DNA from: Clostridia bacterium
Lineage (GTDB): Bacteria > Bacillota > Clostridia > Oscillospirales > Acutalibacteraceae
Assembly (NCBI GenBank): GCA_017434855.1
Contig: JAFRUA010000061.1
Location: 1 to 64,000 of the forward strand
Length of the DNA: 64,000 bases
Reading direction: 5' to 3'
The notes beneath the pieces were generated by a model. It was not told the origin of the DNA. It ran no database searches and worked only from the letters and a program-made list of their open reading frames with translations. A program made the position numbers and the translations under genes. Shown here one piece after another: positions 7,841 to 17,279 of this stretch. Position 1 is the stretch's first letter. Every line of letters begins with the position of its first letter.

Positions 7841-9475
7841 TTACTTTGTCACAGTGACATTGCAAAACCAGACCCGGTCGCCGGACGGGGAGGCCACCGC
7901 GCCGTCCACGCCCTTTGCCGTGGCGATGTTGGTTTTTGCCGCGCAGATCGGCACAAAGACCGCCGCGTTCAGCAGCGCCTGCTCTGTCTGCTGCAGTGCC
8001 GCAAGACAGTCTGTTTCCGCGGCGCCGGTGCCCACCGCGTCGATGCGGGCGTCGATCTTTTTGCCGGTCAGGTGCAGCGGGTCCTGCGCGGCGTTTTCTG
8101 ACATGAAGAGCCGGATCGCCGACACCGCCGGCACCGCCGCAAACTTCAGCGGTGCAAAGGCCAGTTGATATTCGCCGGCCAGCAGCCGCGCCTCCAGATC
8201 GATGCCGGACAGGACCTCCACGCTGCAGCTGAACGTCACGCCGAACGCGGACTGCCACTGCTGCATGATGGCGCGAACCGCCATCTCGTCGTCCTGGGTA
8301 CACAAAACGGTGACCGCCAGTTCCGTCAGGTTCAGCTTTTTCATGCCGCTGTCAAAATTGGCCTTTGCCTTGTCACGGTCCGTCGCAAGCAGCGCCGCAG
8401 GCCCGGCCGCGTCACGGTACGCCTGCCCGCCGAAGGTGCAGCTTTGCGGCAAAATGCCGGCTGCCGGCACCGTGCCCTTGGCCTCAAGCAGCGGGGCAGG
8501 GTCCATCGCGCGGGCAATCGCCTTGCGCAGCAACGCGCTTTGCAGATTTTCGTCGGCACAGTTCAGCAGCAGCCCGTAGGTCGCGTTTGGAAACATGTGG
8601 ATCGACACGTCCTTTTCACCGGCCAGCGCCGCCGCCTGGGCCGGCGTGACGGGTGACACCTCATAGGTGCCGTCCTTGACCTTTTCGGCGCGGGTGGCCA
8701 CGTCGTTGTTGATGGAAAAATAGACCGACGCGGGTTTGACGCTGCCCGCCGCGCGATAGCTTTCGTTTCTGCGCACGGTGATGGCCGTGCCCTCGCTCCA
8801 CAATCCGATATAAAACGGGCCGTTATATAACAGGTACGCCGCCGTCAGGCCGTAGCGCCCGCCGGTCGCCGTGAAGAACGCCTCGTTGCACGGCATGCAG
8901 CCCGGCTCGGTCAGCGTTTCCAGCAATCCGCCGTCGGTGCGGTGCAAACGCAGCACCAGCGTAGCTGCGTCCGGCGTATCGATTCCAAGCGCTTCGGGCG
9001 CCATGGCGCCGCTGAACACCGCCTCGGCGTTTTGAATCGAAAACAGCAGCCGCGCCGCGGGCGACGCCGTTTCCGGCAGCAGGGCCCGCCGCAGCCCAAA
9101 GGCAAAGTCCGCCGATGTCAGGCGCGTGTCAAAGCTTTCGGCCGCGTCACCCAGCACCCCCCTGGCCCCGTCGGTCAGCAGCCAGGCAAGGCCGCTGCGC
9201 AGGTGAAAGGTATAGGTCAGCCCGTCGGCAGACACGTCATAGGATTCGGCCGCCGCAGGCACCAGCGCACCGCTGCTGTCATACCCCATCAGACCCTCAA
9301 AGCAGTTGGCAACAATATTGCGCTCTGCCGGGGTGGCGGCGATTTGCGGGTCCAGATATGCCGGCTCGGTATCAATGGGAAAAATCACGCGCTTGCCGAC
9401 GCCGTCTTTTTTGCAGGCGCAAAACTGCAGCAGCAGCACGCCGAGCAAAAGAAAAGAAAGAATTCGTTTTTTCAT
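7841..9475 (-). CDS. ABC-type oligopeptide-binding lipoprotein (SBP family 5)
   Basis: 544 residues. An N-terminal signal MKKRILSFLLLGVLLLQFCAC gives a lipobox with lipid-carrying Cys21. The mature protein has family-5 features: FPIDTEPAYLDPQIAATPAE, then ANCFEGLMGYDSSGALVPAA and SADFAFGLRRAL, later DAATLVLRLHRTDGG and LRKAIARAMDP. These bind peptides, nickel or other solutes outside the cell and deliver them to a DppBC/OppBC permease. No permease or ATPase genes are present here, so it is an orphan that must use a transporter encoded elsewhere or act as a sensor. Co-transcribed with the downstream hydrolase. Confidence 0.88.
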   Translation of the reverse strand: MKKRILSFLLLGVLLLQFCACKKDGVGKRVIFPIDTEPAYLDPQIAATPAERNIVANCFEGLMGYDSSGALVPAAAESYDVSADGLTYTFHLRSGLAWLLTDGARGVLGDAAESFDTRLTSADFAFGLRRALLPETASPAARLLFSIQNAEAVFSGAMAPEALGIDTPDAATLVLRLHRTDGGLLETLTEPGCMPCNEAFFTATGGRYGLTAAYLLYNGPFYIGLWSEGTAITVRRNESYRAAGSVKPASVYFSINNDVATRAEKVKDGTYEVSPVTPAQAAALAGEKDVSIHMFPNATYGLLLNCADENLQSALLRKAIARAMDPAPLLEAKGTVPAAGILPQSCTFGGQAYRDAAGPAALLATDRDKAKANFDSGMKKLNLTELAVTVLCTQDDEMAVRAIMQQWQSAFGVTFSCSVEVLSGIDLEARLLAGEYQLAFAPLKFAAVPAVSAIRLFMSENAAQDPLHLTGKKIDARIDAVGTGAAETDCLAALQQTEQALLNAAVFVPICAAKTNIATAKGVDGAVASPSGDRVWFCNVTVTK

Positions 9476-9563
9476 GGTGATATCCTTGCTATAATTCCTT
9501 TTTGTAATTAAAAAGCTGAAAAAATTTGGTATAATGTATTATCTTTGCACCGGAGGTTGTTCT

Positions 9564-10844
9564 ATGTCACCGTCCGTCAGCATCCCGCTGTTTGCACTCT
9601 TGGGAGCGTTATTTATTATAAGCGTTATTTGCTTAATTTTATTGACAAAAAAGAAAAATAACAAAGAATATGAAATTCTTTTGCAAAAGCAGGCGGAATC
9701 TGACGCCATGCTGCGCGCCGGGCTGCAGACGATGCAAACCTCGCTGGGCGACGAATTCAGCCGCACGCGCATGGAGCTGAGCCGCGGCCAGAGCGAGCAG
9801 CGGCAGGAGATGACCGCCGCACTGGGCGACATGAGCCGGCGGATCGAAAAGCAGGGCCGCGACATCTATGTCATGGGGCTGCGCACCAGCGAAACGGTGG
9901 CCGAGGGTATGCTGCGCATGCAAAAGGAAAACGAAGAAAAGCTGGAAAAGATTCGCCTGACGGTGGATGAAAAGCTGAGCGAAACGCTGACGCAGCGGCT
10001 GGATTCGTCCTTCAAGACCGTCAGCGAGCAACTGGAAAACGTCTATAAATCGCTGGGCGAAATGAAGGTGCTGTCCACCGGCGTGACCGAAAACGTCACC
10101 TCGCTCAACCGCATCCTGACCAACGTCAAGGTGCGCGGCACCTGGGCAGAGGTCCAGCTTGAGGGGCTGCTGGACCAGACGATCCCCGGCATGTATGTCA
10201 AAAACTTTGCGCCGCGCAGCGCTTCGCGCGAGGTGGTGGAATTTGCCGTCAAAATCCCCGCCGGCGATGACAAAGACCGCTTCACCTATCTGCCGATCGA
10301 TTCCAAGTTCCCGGTGGAGGATTATATCCGCCTGTGCACCGCGGCCGACAGCGGCGACGCCGCCGGGGTGGACGCCGCCCGCAAGGCGCTGGAAACACGG
10401 GTGCTGCAGCAGGCACGGGACGTCAAAAAATACATCAACGAGCCGGTCACCACGCCGTTTGCGATTTTGTATCTGGCGACCGAAGGGCTTTACAGCGAGG
10501 TGCTGGCCTCAAAGAGCGGCCTTGCCGAACGGTGCCAGAATGAATGCGGCGTGATGCTGGCCGGGCCGGGCACGATCACGGCGCTGCTCAACTCGCTGTC
10601 GATCGGGTTCCGCGCCATGGCGATCAACGAAAAGGCCAAAGAGGTCCGCGCGCTGCTGGCCGCCGCCAAGATGCAGTATGAGAAATTCGGCGTTCAACTG
10701 GAAAAGGCGCGCAAAAAAATCGACGAGGCCGGAAAGAGTCTGGATGACGCACAAAACCGCAACCAGCAGATCCAGAAGAAGCTGCGCACCGTGGAAGCAA
10801 TCGACCAGGGCGAAGCGGACGCGCTGCTGGGACTGGAAGAATAA
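9564..10844 (+). CDS. rmuC: RmuC-family DNA recombination protein
   Basis: 426 residues from the ATG at 9564, chosen because CGGAGG lies 7 nt upstream; an in-frame ATG at 9534 lacks such a site. A single N-terminal membrane helix (SIPLFALLGALFIISVICLI) is followed by a long coiled coil (about 35-190) and the RmuC core with VRGTWAEVQLEGLLDQTIPG, LPIDSKFPVEDY and FAILYLATEGLYSEV. RmuC limits inversions between short inverted repeats and is predicted to be a nuclease-like protein near the membrane. An extended -10 (TGGTATAAT, 9527-9535) lies upstream. The gene precedes the rhamnose operon by 32 nt; read-through is possible but a functional link is unlikely. Confidence 0.92.
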   Translation: MSPSVSIPLFALLGALFIISVICLILLTKKKNNKEYEILLQKQAESDAMLRAGLQTMQTSLGDEFSRTRMELSRGQSEQRQEMTAALGDMSRRIEKQGRDIYVMGLRTSETVAEGMLRMQKENEEKLEKIRLTVDEKLSETLTQRLDSSFKTVSEQLENVYKSLGEMKVLSTGVTENVTSLNRILTNVKVRGTWAEVQLEGLLDQTIPGMYVKNFAPRSASREVVEFAVKIPAGDDKDRFTYLPIDSKFPVEDYIRLCTAADSGDAAGVDAARKALETRVLQQARDVKKYINEPVTTPFAILYLATEGLYSEVLASKSGLAERCQNECGVMLAGPGTITALLNSLSIGFRAMAINEKAKEVRALLAAAKMQYEKFGVQLEKARKKIDEAGKSLDDAQNRNQQIQKKLRTVEAIDQGEADALLGLEE

Positions 10845-10876
10845 CAGAAAAAGCCAACAGGAAAGGGAGGGTTCAT

Positions 10877-12256
10877 TTGACCTATTATCTTGCCATTGAC
10901 ATCGGCGCCTCTTCCGGGCGTCACATCCTTGCGCACATTGAAAACGGCGCGCTGCAGCTGGAGGAAGTCCATCGCTTTGAAAACGGGTTCCATTCGGAAA
11001 ACGGCACCCTGTGCTGGGACACCGACCATCTTTTGCGCGAGGTGAAGGCCGGCATTGCCAAGTGCGGCGCACGCGGCACCGTGCCCAAAACGGTCGCCAT
11101 CGACACCTGGGGCGTGGACTATGTGCTGCTGGACAAAGACAGGCAGCCGATCCTGCCGGCCGTGGCCTATCGCGACGGGCGCACCGCTGCGGTGCAAAAC
11201 GACGCCGCCGCCCTGATCGCGCCGGACGAACTGTATCGCCGCACGGGCATCCAGCATCAGGACTTCAACACGCTGTTTCAATTGCTGTGCGACAAACAGA
11301 GCGGAAAGCTGAACGGCGCGGCACACTTTTTGATGATGCCGGACTATCTGGCCTTCCGGCTGACGGGCGTACTCAAGAACGAATACACCAACGCCTCCAC
11401 GACCAACCTTTTGGACGCCGCCGCCATGACGTGGGACAGCGACCTGCTGCAAACGCTCGATCTGCCGCAAGCGCTGTTTTGTCCCCTGTCGCAGCCGGGC
11501 ACCGCAGTCGGGTCCTTCACCGACGACGTGCGGGAAGAGATCGGCTTTGACGCCACGGTGCTGCTGGCCCCGTCGCACGACACGGCGTCGGCCGTTGCGG
11601 CCTGCCCGCTGCGCGACGACAGCGCCTATCTGTCCTCCGGCACCTGGTCGCTGATCGGCACCGAAAGCCTGCGGCCCATCCTGACCGACGAAGCGCATCG
11701 GGCAAACTTCACCAACGAGGGCGGCGTGGAAGGGCGCTTCCGCTTTTTGAAAAACTTCATGGGCATGTGGCTGTTCCAGAATCTGCGGCGGGAGCTGAAC
11801 GCAGCCGGCGCCGGGCTGAGCTATGACGACATGATGCGTATGGCCATGGCCGACGGCTATGACAAAACCTTTGACTGCAACGACCCGTCGCTGACGGCGC
11901 CGGATTCCATGGCCGGGGCAATCCGTGCGCTGCTGGGCGAAGACGTCAGCGACAGTGCCCTGCTGTCCAGTGTTTATCATTCCCTGGCGAGCGCCTATCG
12001 CCGCGCGGTGGACGAGATCGAAACGCTGACCGGCAAACGCATCGGGTCCATCCTGATCGTCGGCGGCGGCAGCAAAGACCGCTGGCTCAACGAACTGACC
12101 GCCCGCGTCACCGGCCGCACCGTTTTGACCGGCCTGACCGAAGCGACGGCCCTGGGCAACATCCTGTCACAGATCATGGCAGACCAAAAAATCAGCCTCA
12201 CCGAGGCCCGCACCCTGGTGAAGCAATCTTTCAATATAAAGGAGACAACCGTATGA
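10877..12256 (+). CDS. rhaB: Rhamnulokinase
   Basis: 459 residues of the FGGY sugar-kinase family. Phosphorylates L-rhamnulose to L-rhamnulose 1-phosphate with ATP. Visible features are the N-terminal phosphate loop LAIDIGASSGRHI, substrate-region AIDTWGVDYVLLD, mid-protein SGTWSLIGTE and the C-terminal ATP site ILIVGGGSKDRWLNEL. The start is TTG at 10877, preceded by AAAGGGAGG. It is the first gene of rhaBAD and its stop overlaps the rhaA start as ATGA. No rhamnose transporter, mutarotase or dedicated regulator is adjacent. Confidence 0.95.
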   Translation: MTYYLAIDIGASSGRHILAHIENGALQLEEVHRFENGFHSENGTLCWDTDHLLREVKAGIAKCGARGTVPKTVAIDTWGVDYVLLDKDRQPILPAVAYRDGRTAAVQNDAAALIAPDELYRRTGIQHQDFNTLFQLLCDKQSGKLNGAAHFLMMPDYLAFRLTGVLKNEYTNASTTNLLDAAAMTWDSDLLQTLDLPQALFCPLSQPGTAVGSFTDDVREEIGFDATVLLAPSHDTASAVAACPLRDDSAYLSSGTWSLIGTESLRPILTDEAHRANFTNEGGVEGRFRFLKNFMGMWLFQNLRRELNAAGAGLSYDDMMRMAMADGYDKTFDCNDPSLTAPDSMAGAIRALLGEDVSDSALLSSVYHSLASAYRRAVDEIETLTGKRIGSILIVGGGSKDRWLNELTARVTGRTVLTGLTEATALGNILSQIMADQKISLTEARTLVKQSFNIKETTV

Positions 12257-13491
12257 GCAGATATAACGAAGCAAAAGCCATCTACGCCCGGTTCGGCGTG
12301 GACGCCGACCAAGCGCTGGACGCGCTGCGGGACGTACCCATTTCCATCCACTGCTGGCAGGGGGACGACGTGATCGGCTTTGACTGCGGCGAAAGCCTGT
12401 CCGGCGGCATCCAGACCACCGGCAACTATCCCGGCCGGGCCCGCACGCCCGACGAGCTGATGGCCGACATCGACAAGGTCTTTTCGCTGATCCCCGGCAA
12501 AAAGAAGCTGAACCTGCACGCCAGCTATGCGATTTTTGAAAACGGCGAGCGCGTCGGCCGCGACCGACTGGAGCCGAAGCATTTTCAGAAATGGATCGAC
12601 TTTGCCGTGGCGCGCGGCATCGGGCTGGACTTCAACCCCACATTCTTTGCGCACCCGATGGTCAAGGACAACCTGACCCTTTCTTCGCCGGACGAAGACG
12701 TCCGCCGCTATTGGGTCGAGCACGGCAAGGCCTGCATCCGCATCAGCGAAGCCTTTGCCGACGCGACCGGCATTCCCTGCGTCATGAATGTCTGGATCCC
12801 GGACGGCTATAAGGACATCCCCGCCGACCGGCTGGGCCCCCGCGCACGGTTCAAGCAAAGTCTGGACGAGATGCTCTCTGTCCCGTATGATAAAAGCAAG
12901 GTCTATGTCACGCTGGAAAGCAAGGTCTTCGGCATCGGGCTGGAAAGCTACACCGTCGGCTCGGCAGAATTCTGCCTGTCGTATTCCGCCAGGAACAACA
13001 TCACCCCGCTGATGGACAACGGCCACTATCACCCCACAGAAATGGTCAGCGACAAGATTTCCTCCCTGCTGCTGTTCAACGACAAGATCGCCCTGCACGT
13101 CACGCGCCCCGTCCGCTGGGACTCGGACCATGTGATTTTGTTTGACGACGAGACCAAAGAGATCGCCAAAGAGATCGTGCGCAACGACGCACTGGGCCGC
13201 GTGTTCATCGCCACGGACTATTTTGACGCCTCCATCAACCGCGTGGCCGCGTGGGTCACCGGCGTGCGCAATCTGCAAAAGGCGCTGCTGTTTGCCCTGC
13301 TGCAGCCGGCGTCGCTCAAGCAATTGCAGGACAGCAACGACATGACCGCCCTGATGGTTTGGCAGGAAGAGCTCAAGACCGCGCCCTTTGGCGACGTGTG
13401 GAATGAATATCTGAAGCGCCAGAACATCGACGCCGACTATCTGACGGCGATCAAAGACTATGAACAGAAAGTGCTGGTGAACCGCAAATGA
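12253..13491 (+). CDS. rhaA: L-rhamnose isomerase
   Basis: 412 residues. Interconverts L-rhamnose and L-rhamnulose using a divalent metal. Family-typical segments: SIHCWQGDDVIGFD near the N-terminus, LNLHASYAIFENGE, DFNPTFFAHPMV, then NVWIPDGYKDIPADRLGPRA and the metal-binding region ALLFALLQPA toward the C-terminus. Length is normal for RhaA. AAAGGAG stands 9 nt upstream of the ATG. Overlaps rhaB by 4 nt and rhaD by 4 nt, indicating translational coupling. Confidence 0.96.
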   Translation: MSRYNEAKAIYARFGVDADQALDALRDVPISIHCWQGDDVIGFDCGESLSGGIQTTGNYPGRARTPDELMADIDKVFSLIPGKKKLNLHASYAIFENGERVGRDRLEPKHFQKWIDFAVARGIGLDFNPTFFAHPMVKDNLTLSSPDEDVRRYWVEHGKACIRISEAFADATGIPCVMNVWIPDGYKDIPADRLGPRARFKQSLDEMLSVPYDKSKVYVTLESKVFGIGLESYTVGSAEFCLSYSARNNITPLMDNGHYHPTEMVSDKISSLLLFNDKIALHVTRPVRWDSDHVILFDDETKEIAKEIVRNDALGRVFIATDYFDASINRVAAWVTGVRNLQKALLFALLQPASLKQLQDSNDMTALMVWQEELKTAPFGDVWNEYLKRQNIDADYLTAIKDYEQKVLVNRK

Positions 13492-14300
13492 AAGACATTC
13501 TGACCGCGCCGTTTTTGACGGAATTCTGCCGCACGACCTCCAACATGTATCGTCTGGGCTGGGACGAACGCAACGGCGGCAACATCAGCCTGCTGCTGAA
13601 CGAAGCCGAGGTTTCGCAGTATCTGGACCTGACAAAGGTCATCCGCACCATCCCGACCGGGTTTGACGCCAAGCCCCTGACCGGCAAGCTGTTCCTGGTC
13701 ACCGGGACCGGCAAGTATTTCAAGAACATGGAGCGCGACCCGGAAACCAACCTGGGCATCATCCGCATCGCCGCGGACGGCACCACCGCCGAGCTGCTTT
13801 GGGGCTATGCCGACGGCGGCCGCTTCACCAGCGAACTGCCCGCCCATCTGATGAGCCACATGGCGCGCCTGGCCGTGAACCCGGAAAACCATGTGGTGAT
13901 GCACTGCCACCCGACCTATACGCTGGCCATGAACTATGTGCATGAACTGGACGAAAAGAAATTCACCCACTCGCTGTGGGAGATGTGCACCGAGTGCATC
14001 GTCGTCTTTCCGGACGGCGTGGGCGTGCTGCCGTGGATGCTTTGCGGCACCAACGCGATCGGCGAAGCCACGGCCGCCAAGATGAAGGATTTTCGTCTGG
14101 TGGTCTGGGGGATGCACGGCATCTACGGCGCCGGCAAAGACCTGGACGAGACCTTCGGCCTGATCGAAACGGTGGAAAAGGCGGCGCAGATCTATATGCT
14201 CACCGCCCACCTGCCCCGCGTCAACACCATTCGCAACCACGAGCTGAAAGAGCTGGCCGAAGCGTTCGGCGTGGATTACCGCAAGGATTTTTTGAACTGA
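13488..14300 (+). CDS. rhaD: Rhamnulose-1-phosphate aldolase
   Basis: 270 residues, class II (zinc) aldolase. Splits L-rhamnulose 1-phosphate into dihydroxyacetone phosphate and L-lactaldehyde. Zinc ligands are visible as H139 and H141 in VMHCHPTY and the later histidine in VWGMHGIYG; the conserved acid is E116 in FTSELPAHLM. The N-terminus carries NGGNISL. Last gene of the operon, followed by an intrinsic terminator at 14316. Lactaldehyde would go to propanediol or lactate through enzymes not present here. Confidence 0.95.
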   Translation: MKDILTAPFLTEFCRTTSNMYRLGWDERNGGNISLLLNEAEVSQYLDLTKVIRTIPTGFDAKPLTGKLFLVTGTGKYFKNMERDPETNLGIIRIAADGTTAELLWGYADGGRFTSELPAHLMSHMARLAVNPENHVVMHCHPTYTLAMNYVHELDEKKFTHSLWEMCTECIVVFPDGVGVLPWMLCGTNAIGEATAAKMKDFRLVVWGMHGIYGAGKDLDETFGLIETVEKAAQIYMLTAHLPRVNTIRNHELKELAEAFGVDYRKDFLN

Positions 14301-14315
14301 CACCGGCATAAAAAC

Positions 14316-14363
14316 ATCCGCAGGCCTGTCGTTTCCGACCGTGTCTGCGGATTCTTTTTTCTT
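14316..14363 (+). terminator. Terminator of the rhaBAD operon
   Basis: Arms ATCCGCAG (14316-14323) and CTGCGGAT (14345-14352) enclose a partly paired loop and are followed by TCTTTTTTCTTTT. Ends the plus-strand operon just before the convergent nagA stop. Confidence 0.8.
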
Positions 14364-14375
14364 TTCGGATGATCC

Positions 14376-15488
14376 TTAAAAAACCATGCGGCCGCCTGCC
14401 ATGACGTGGCGCAGGTTCATCTCATGGTCCACAAACAGCAGGTCCGCCGCCTTGCCGGGCTCGATGCTGCCGCGCTGATCAAAAACGCCGATGGCCCTGG
14501 CCGGGTTCCTGCTGCACGCCGCCAGCGCCGACGCCAGCGGCACCCCAAAGGAGAGCAGGTTTTTGAACTCGTCAAACAGGTTGGTCGTGCTGCCGGCAAT
14601 GGTGCCGTCCGCCAGCCGGGCCTCCCCGCCGCGCAGCAGCACCCGCTGCCCGCCAAGCTGAAAGTCTCCGTCCGGGCAGCCGGCGCAGCGCAGCGAATCG
14701 CTGACCACCACCGGCCGGTCGCGTCCCAGCAGCTTGAACGCCAGACGCACCGTTTCCGGCGCCAGATGAAAACCGTCGCAGATCAGCTCTGCCGTGACGG
14801 CGTCGTCTGCCAGCACCGCGCCCACCACACCCGGCGCCCGGTGATGCAGGGGCGTCATGGCGTTGAAAAAGTGTGTCACATGGCTGAAGCCGCTGCGAAA
14901 GGCCGCCTGCGCCTCTTCAAACGTGGCGCCCGTGTGCGCCACGCTGCAGACCGCCGTCTCTTTGACCGCCCGGGCAAAGGCGAGCGCCCCCGGCAGCTCC
15001 GGCGCAAGAGAAACCAGACGCACGGGCGACACGGCGTTCACGCGGCGAAACTCCTCCACATCCGGCAGCCGCAGATATGCGGGGTTCTGGGCCCCGCATT
15101 TTTCCGGTGAAACAAAGGGGCCTTCCAGATGGATGCCGAGGATGGCGGCGCCGGGTTCCTTGCCCTTTGCGGCCTCTGCCGTTTCAGCCATTTTCAAAAG
15201 CGCGTCCTGCGGCAGCGTCATGCTGGTGGGGCAAAAGGCCGTCACGCCATGGTGCGCGTAATACAGCGTCAGCGTCAAAAGGTCTGCCACATCGCAGTCG
15301 GCCGGGTCGATGTCGTCCCCGCCGTGGGTGTGGATATCAATGAATCCGGGCAGCGCAGACAGGCCCTCGCAGTCCAGTGTGTCCTCCCCCGCCGCGTCCA
15401 GCGGCACAAAACGCCCGTTTGCAACACCGAGCGGCGCCTCTGCAATATGAAAGTCGGGCGCAACATATTTCAGGTTTTTGAGCAGCAT
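14376..15488 (-). CDS. nagA: N-acetylglucosamine-6-phosphate deacetylase
   Basis: 370 residues from the ATG at 15488, chosen because AGGAG lies just upstream; the open frame extends further but that part overlaps the tRNA promoter. Removes the acetyl group from GlcNAc-6-P to give glucosamine-6-P in amino-sugar and cell-wall recycling. Amidohydrolase metal motifs: FIDIHTHGGDD, the metal-ligand glutamate in HLEGPF, CSVAHTGAT, THFFNAM and the catalytic aspartate in VVSDSLR. No nagB or transporter is adjacent. Convergent with rhaD. Confidence 0.92.
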   Translation of the reverse strand: MLLKNLKYVAPDFHIAEAPLGVANGRFVPLDAAGEDTLDCEGLSALPGFIDIHTHGGDDIDPADCDVADLLTLTLYYAHHGVTAFCPTSMTLPQDALLKMAETAEAAKGKEPGAAILGIHLEGPFVSPEKCGAQNPAYLRLPDVEEFRRVNAVSPVRLVSLAPELPGALAFARAVKETAVCSVAHTGATFEEAQAAFRSGFSHVTHFFNAMTPLHHRAPGVVGAVLADDAVTAELICDGFHLAPETVRLAFKLLGRDRPVVVSDSLRCAGCPDGDFQLGGQRVLLRGGEARLADGTIAGSTTNLFDEFKNLLSFGVPLASALAACSRNPARAIGVFDQRGSIEPGKAADLLFVDHEMNLRHVMAGGRMVF

Positions 15489-15533
15489 GTAAGATCTCCT
15501 CTTTGAGATTTTTAAGTTTTTTGAAAAAAAGAC

Positions 15534-15562
15534 TTGACTTTTCGGTTTAAATAAGATATCAT
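15534..15562 (+). promoter_or_regulatory. Promoter of tRNA-Lys
   Basis: TTGACT (15534-15539) and TATCAT (15557-15562) with 17-nt spacing end 18 nt before the tRNA. Confidence 0.7.
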
Positions 15563-15580
15563 ATTCAAGCACATTTGAAT

Positions 15581-15656
15581 GATCCATTAGCTCAGCCGGC
15601 AGAGCACTTGACTTTTAATCAAGGTGTCCGGAGTTCGAATCTCCGATGGATCACCA
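15581..15656 (+). tRNA. tRNA-Lys (anticodon TTT), CCA encoded
   Basis: Acceptor arms GATCCAT (15581-15587) and ATGGATC (15646-15652), discriminator A, encoded CCA. The anticodon stem CTTGA/TCAAG encloses loop CTTTTAA, giving anticodon TTT. The T arm contains GTTCGAATC. 76 nt. Confidence 0.97.
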
Positions 15657-15789
15657 CAAACTCGCAGAATTCTGCGGGTTTTCTTTTTCCTGCCGGTTCC
15701 ATTTTACATCACAACCGTGAAAAATACAATAACATCCTGTATCCGTATTGTGAAATCTCAGACAAAATTTACCAAAAGGAGGGTTCGCG

Positions 15790-17202
15790 TTGAATCGGTT
15801 CACAAAATCCATGACTGCGATGATCGGCGTTCTGCTGATGCTGGCCTCCTGCTTTTCCGGCTGTGAAAAGGGCAGCGGTGACGCCGGCCAATCCGGCGCA
15901 AAGGAAACACCGGCCGTCATTTATTCCGAGCAGGAGCTTTTAAAAATGCTTGACGAAAAGCTGGCGGACAGAGCGTTTTCAGACATTGCGAACGACTATT
16001 TCCGGGAATGCCTTTCGCTGGTCTATCGGAATTATGACGTGTGGCAAAATGCCTACAAAGACCTGCCCCCGGTCTCGGAATACATTCAGACGAACCTGAT
16101 CGACGTCATTGACAACATCAGCGGGGTGCGCATGCTCGATGAACGGTCCAAAAAAGCAACAAAGCTGCTGGAACGCGGGGAAGCCGGCGGCTTCACCGAC
16201 CTCAATTTCAGGATCACAGTTATATACATCGATGAAAAAAACGCCACCGAACATGAACACCTGTGTGACCTGGAAACCTTTTTGCACGAATGCGCACACT
16301 GCGCAAATCCCGGTGTGTTTAACCAATCCTATTATCTGGACAATTTCGGAATCAGATATTGGTTCACCGAGGGAGAGGCGACCTTCCATTCCAAATTTAT
16401 TCTGCCGTTGCCCGTGTATCATTCCACGACATGGTGCATCGAAACCGAAGACGGCAGCCGTTGGATCGAATACTGCAAGGATTCCGGCGTCGGCTATCTG
16501 ACCTATCTGTATATGTATGAGAATCTGCTGTATCTTGCCGGGTATGACGCCATGCACGCGGTGGGGCGGACCGCCGACCTTTCGGTCGTCAAAGATGAAA
16601 TCGCAAAACGATACGGTGCCGACACCCAGCAAGCCCTTTGGGACAAGCTGATGGAATGGTACAACAGTTATTCGCAAAACTGGCGGTCCGACCAGTCTTA
16701 TCAGCTGGCGATTGAATTGCAGGCGCTGTTTTCAGACTGCGTCAAGCAGGACATTCATCAACTGGACACAAGCGACAAAGCACAGGTTCTGAAATTCATG
16801 GACGTCTATCGGAATTACAAGCTGAACATCCTGCCCGTCGCCCGTGATGCGCAGGACACGCCCTGCACCGATGCGGTCTTTGGCGTTGGCGCGCTGGACG
16901 ACCTAATGATCGAAAAGATCGTGCAGGCCGACGCGATGCGCTTTTGCGACGACGACGCAATGAACCGCATGGCGCTGCGCTGCGTATTGCATGTTGACCG
17001 GGAGTGTCTCGACGGGCCCGACTTTCATTATCTGCCGCAAAACATCCGGGATACACAGTATGGCCTCACCATATCTGAGGTTGACGGCCAGCCGGAGGGT
17101 CGGCTGCACCTGACCTATTCGGAACCGGATTATAACGCGCCGACCCGGGCCGTCATCACCTTCAACGCGCAAACGATCCTCAGCATCGCCCTTGACGGCT
17201 GA
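15790..17202 (+). CDS. Lipoprotein with HExxH motif, possible zinc metallopeptidase
   Basis: 470 residues. The start is TTG at 15790, preceded by AAAAGGAGGG. Signal MNRFTKSMTAMIGVLLMLASC gives a lipobox with Cys21, so the protein is anchored on the outer face of the membrane. LHECAHCANP contains HExxH (H166, E167, H170), and FTEGEATFHSKF follows 24-26 residues later with a candidate third ligand (E194 or E196), the gluzincin arrangement. I recognise no named family in the rest. Function as an extracellular zinc peptidase is inferred from the motif and location only; the HExxH could be coincidental. Monocistronic, followed by a terminator. Confidence 0.7.
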   Translation: MNRFTKSMTAMIGVLLMLASCFSGCEKGSGDAGQSGAKETPAVIYSEQELLKMLDEKLADRAFSDIANDYFRECLSLVYRNYDVWQNAYKDLPPVSEYIQTNLIDVIDNISGVRMLDERSKKATKLLERGEAGGFTDLNFRITVIYIDEKNATEHEHLCDLETFLHECAHCANPGVFNQSYYLDNFGIRYWFTEGEATFHSKFILPLPVYHSTTWCIETEDGSRWIEYCKDSGVGYLTYLYMYENLLYLAGYDAMHAVGRTADLSVVKDEIAKRYGADTQQALWDKLMEWYNSYSQNWRSDQSYQLAIELQALFSDCVKQDIHQLDTSDKAQVLKFMDVYRNYKLNILPVARDAQDTPCTDAVFGVGALDDLMIEKIVQADAMRFCDDDAMNRMALRCVLHVDRECLDGPDFHYLPQNIRDTQYGLTISEVDGQPEGRLHLTYSEPDYNAPTRAVITFNAQTILSIALDG

Positions 17203-17210
17203 CCGCCAAA

Positions 17211-17252
17211 GCGCCGCACCCGAAAGCTCGCGTGCGGCGTCATTTTGTTTTT
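17211..17252 (+). terminator. Terminator after the HExxH lipoprotein
   Basis: CGCCGCAC (17212-17219) pairs with GTGCGGCG (17232-17239) and is followed by TCATTTTGTTTTT. Confidence 0.8.
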
Positions 17253-17279
17253 GCGGCGATCCATCCGATCAGCGCCGCG

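Noticed and set aside
15489-15587. Upstream extension of nagA
   Set aside because: Covers the tRNA-Lys promoter and lacks a ribosome-binding site; the ATG at 15488 has AGGAG and matches the usual NagA N-terminus.
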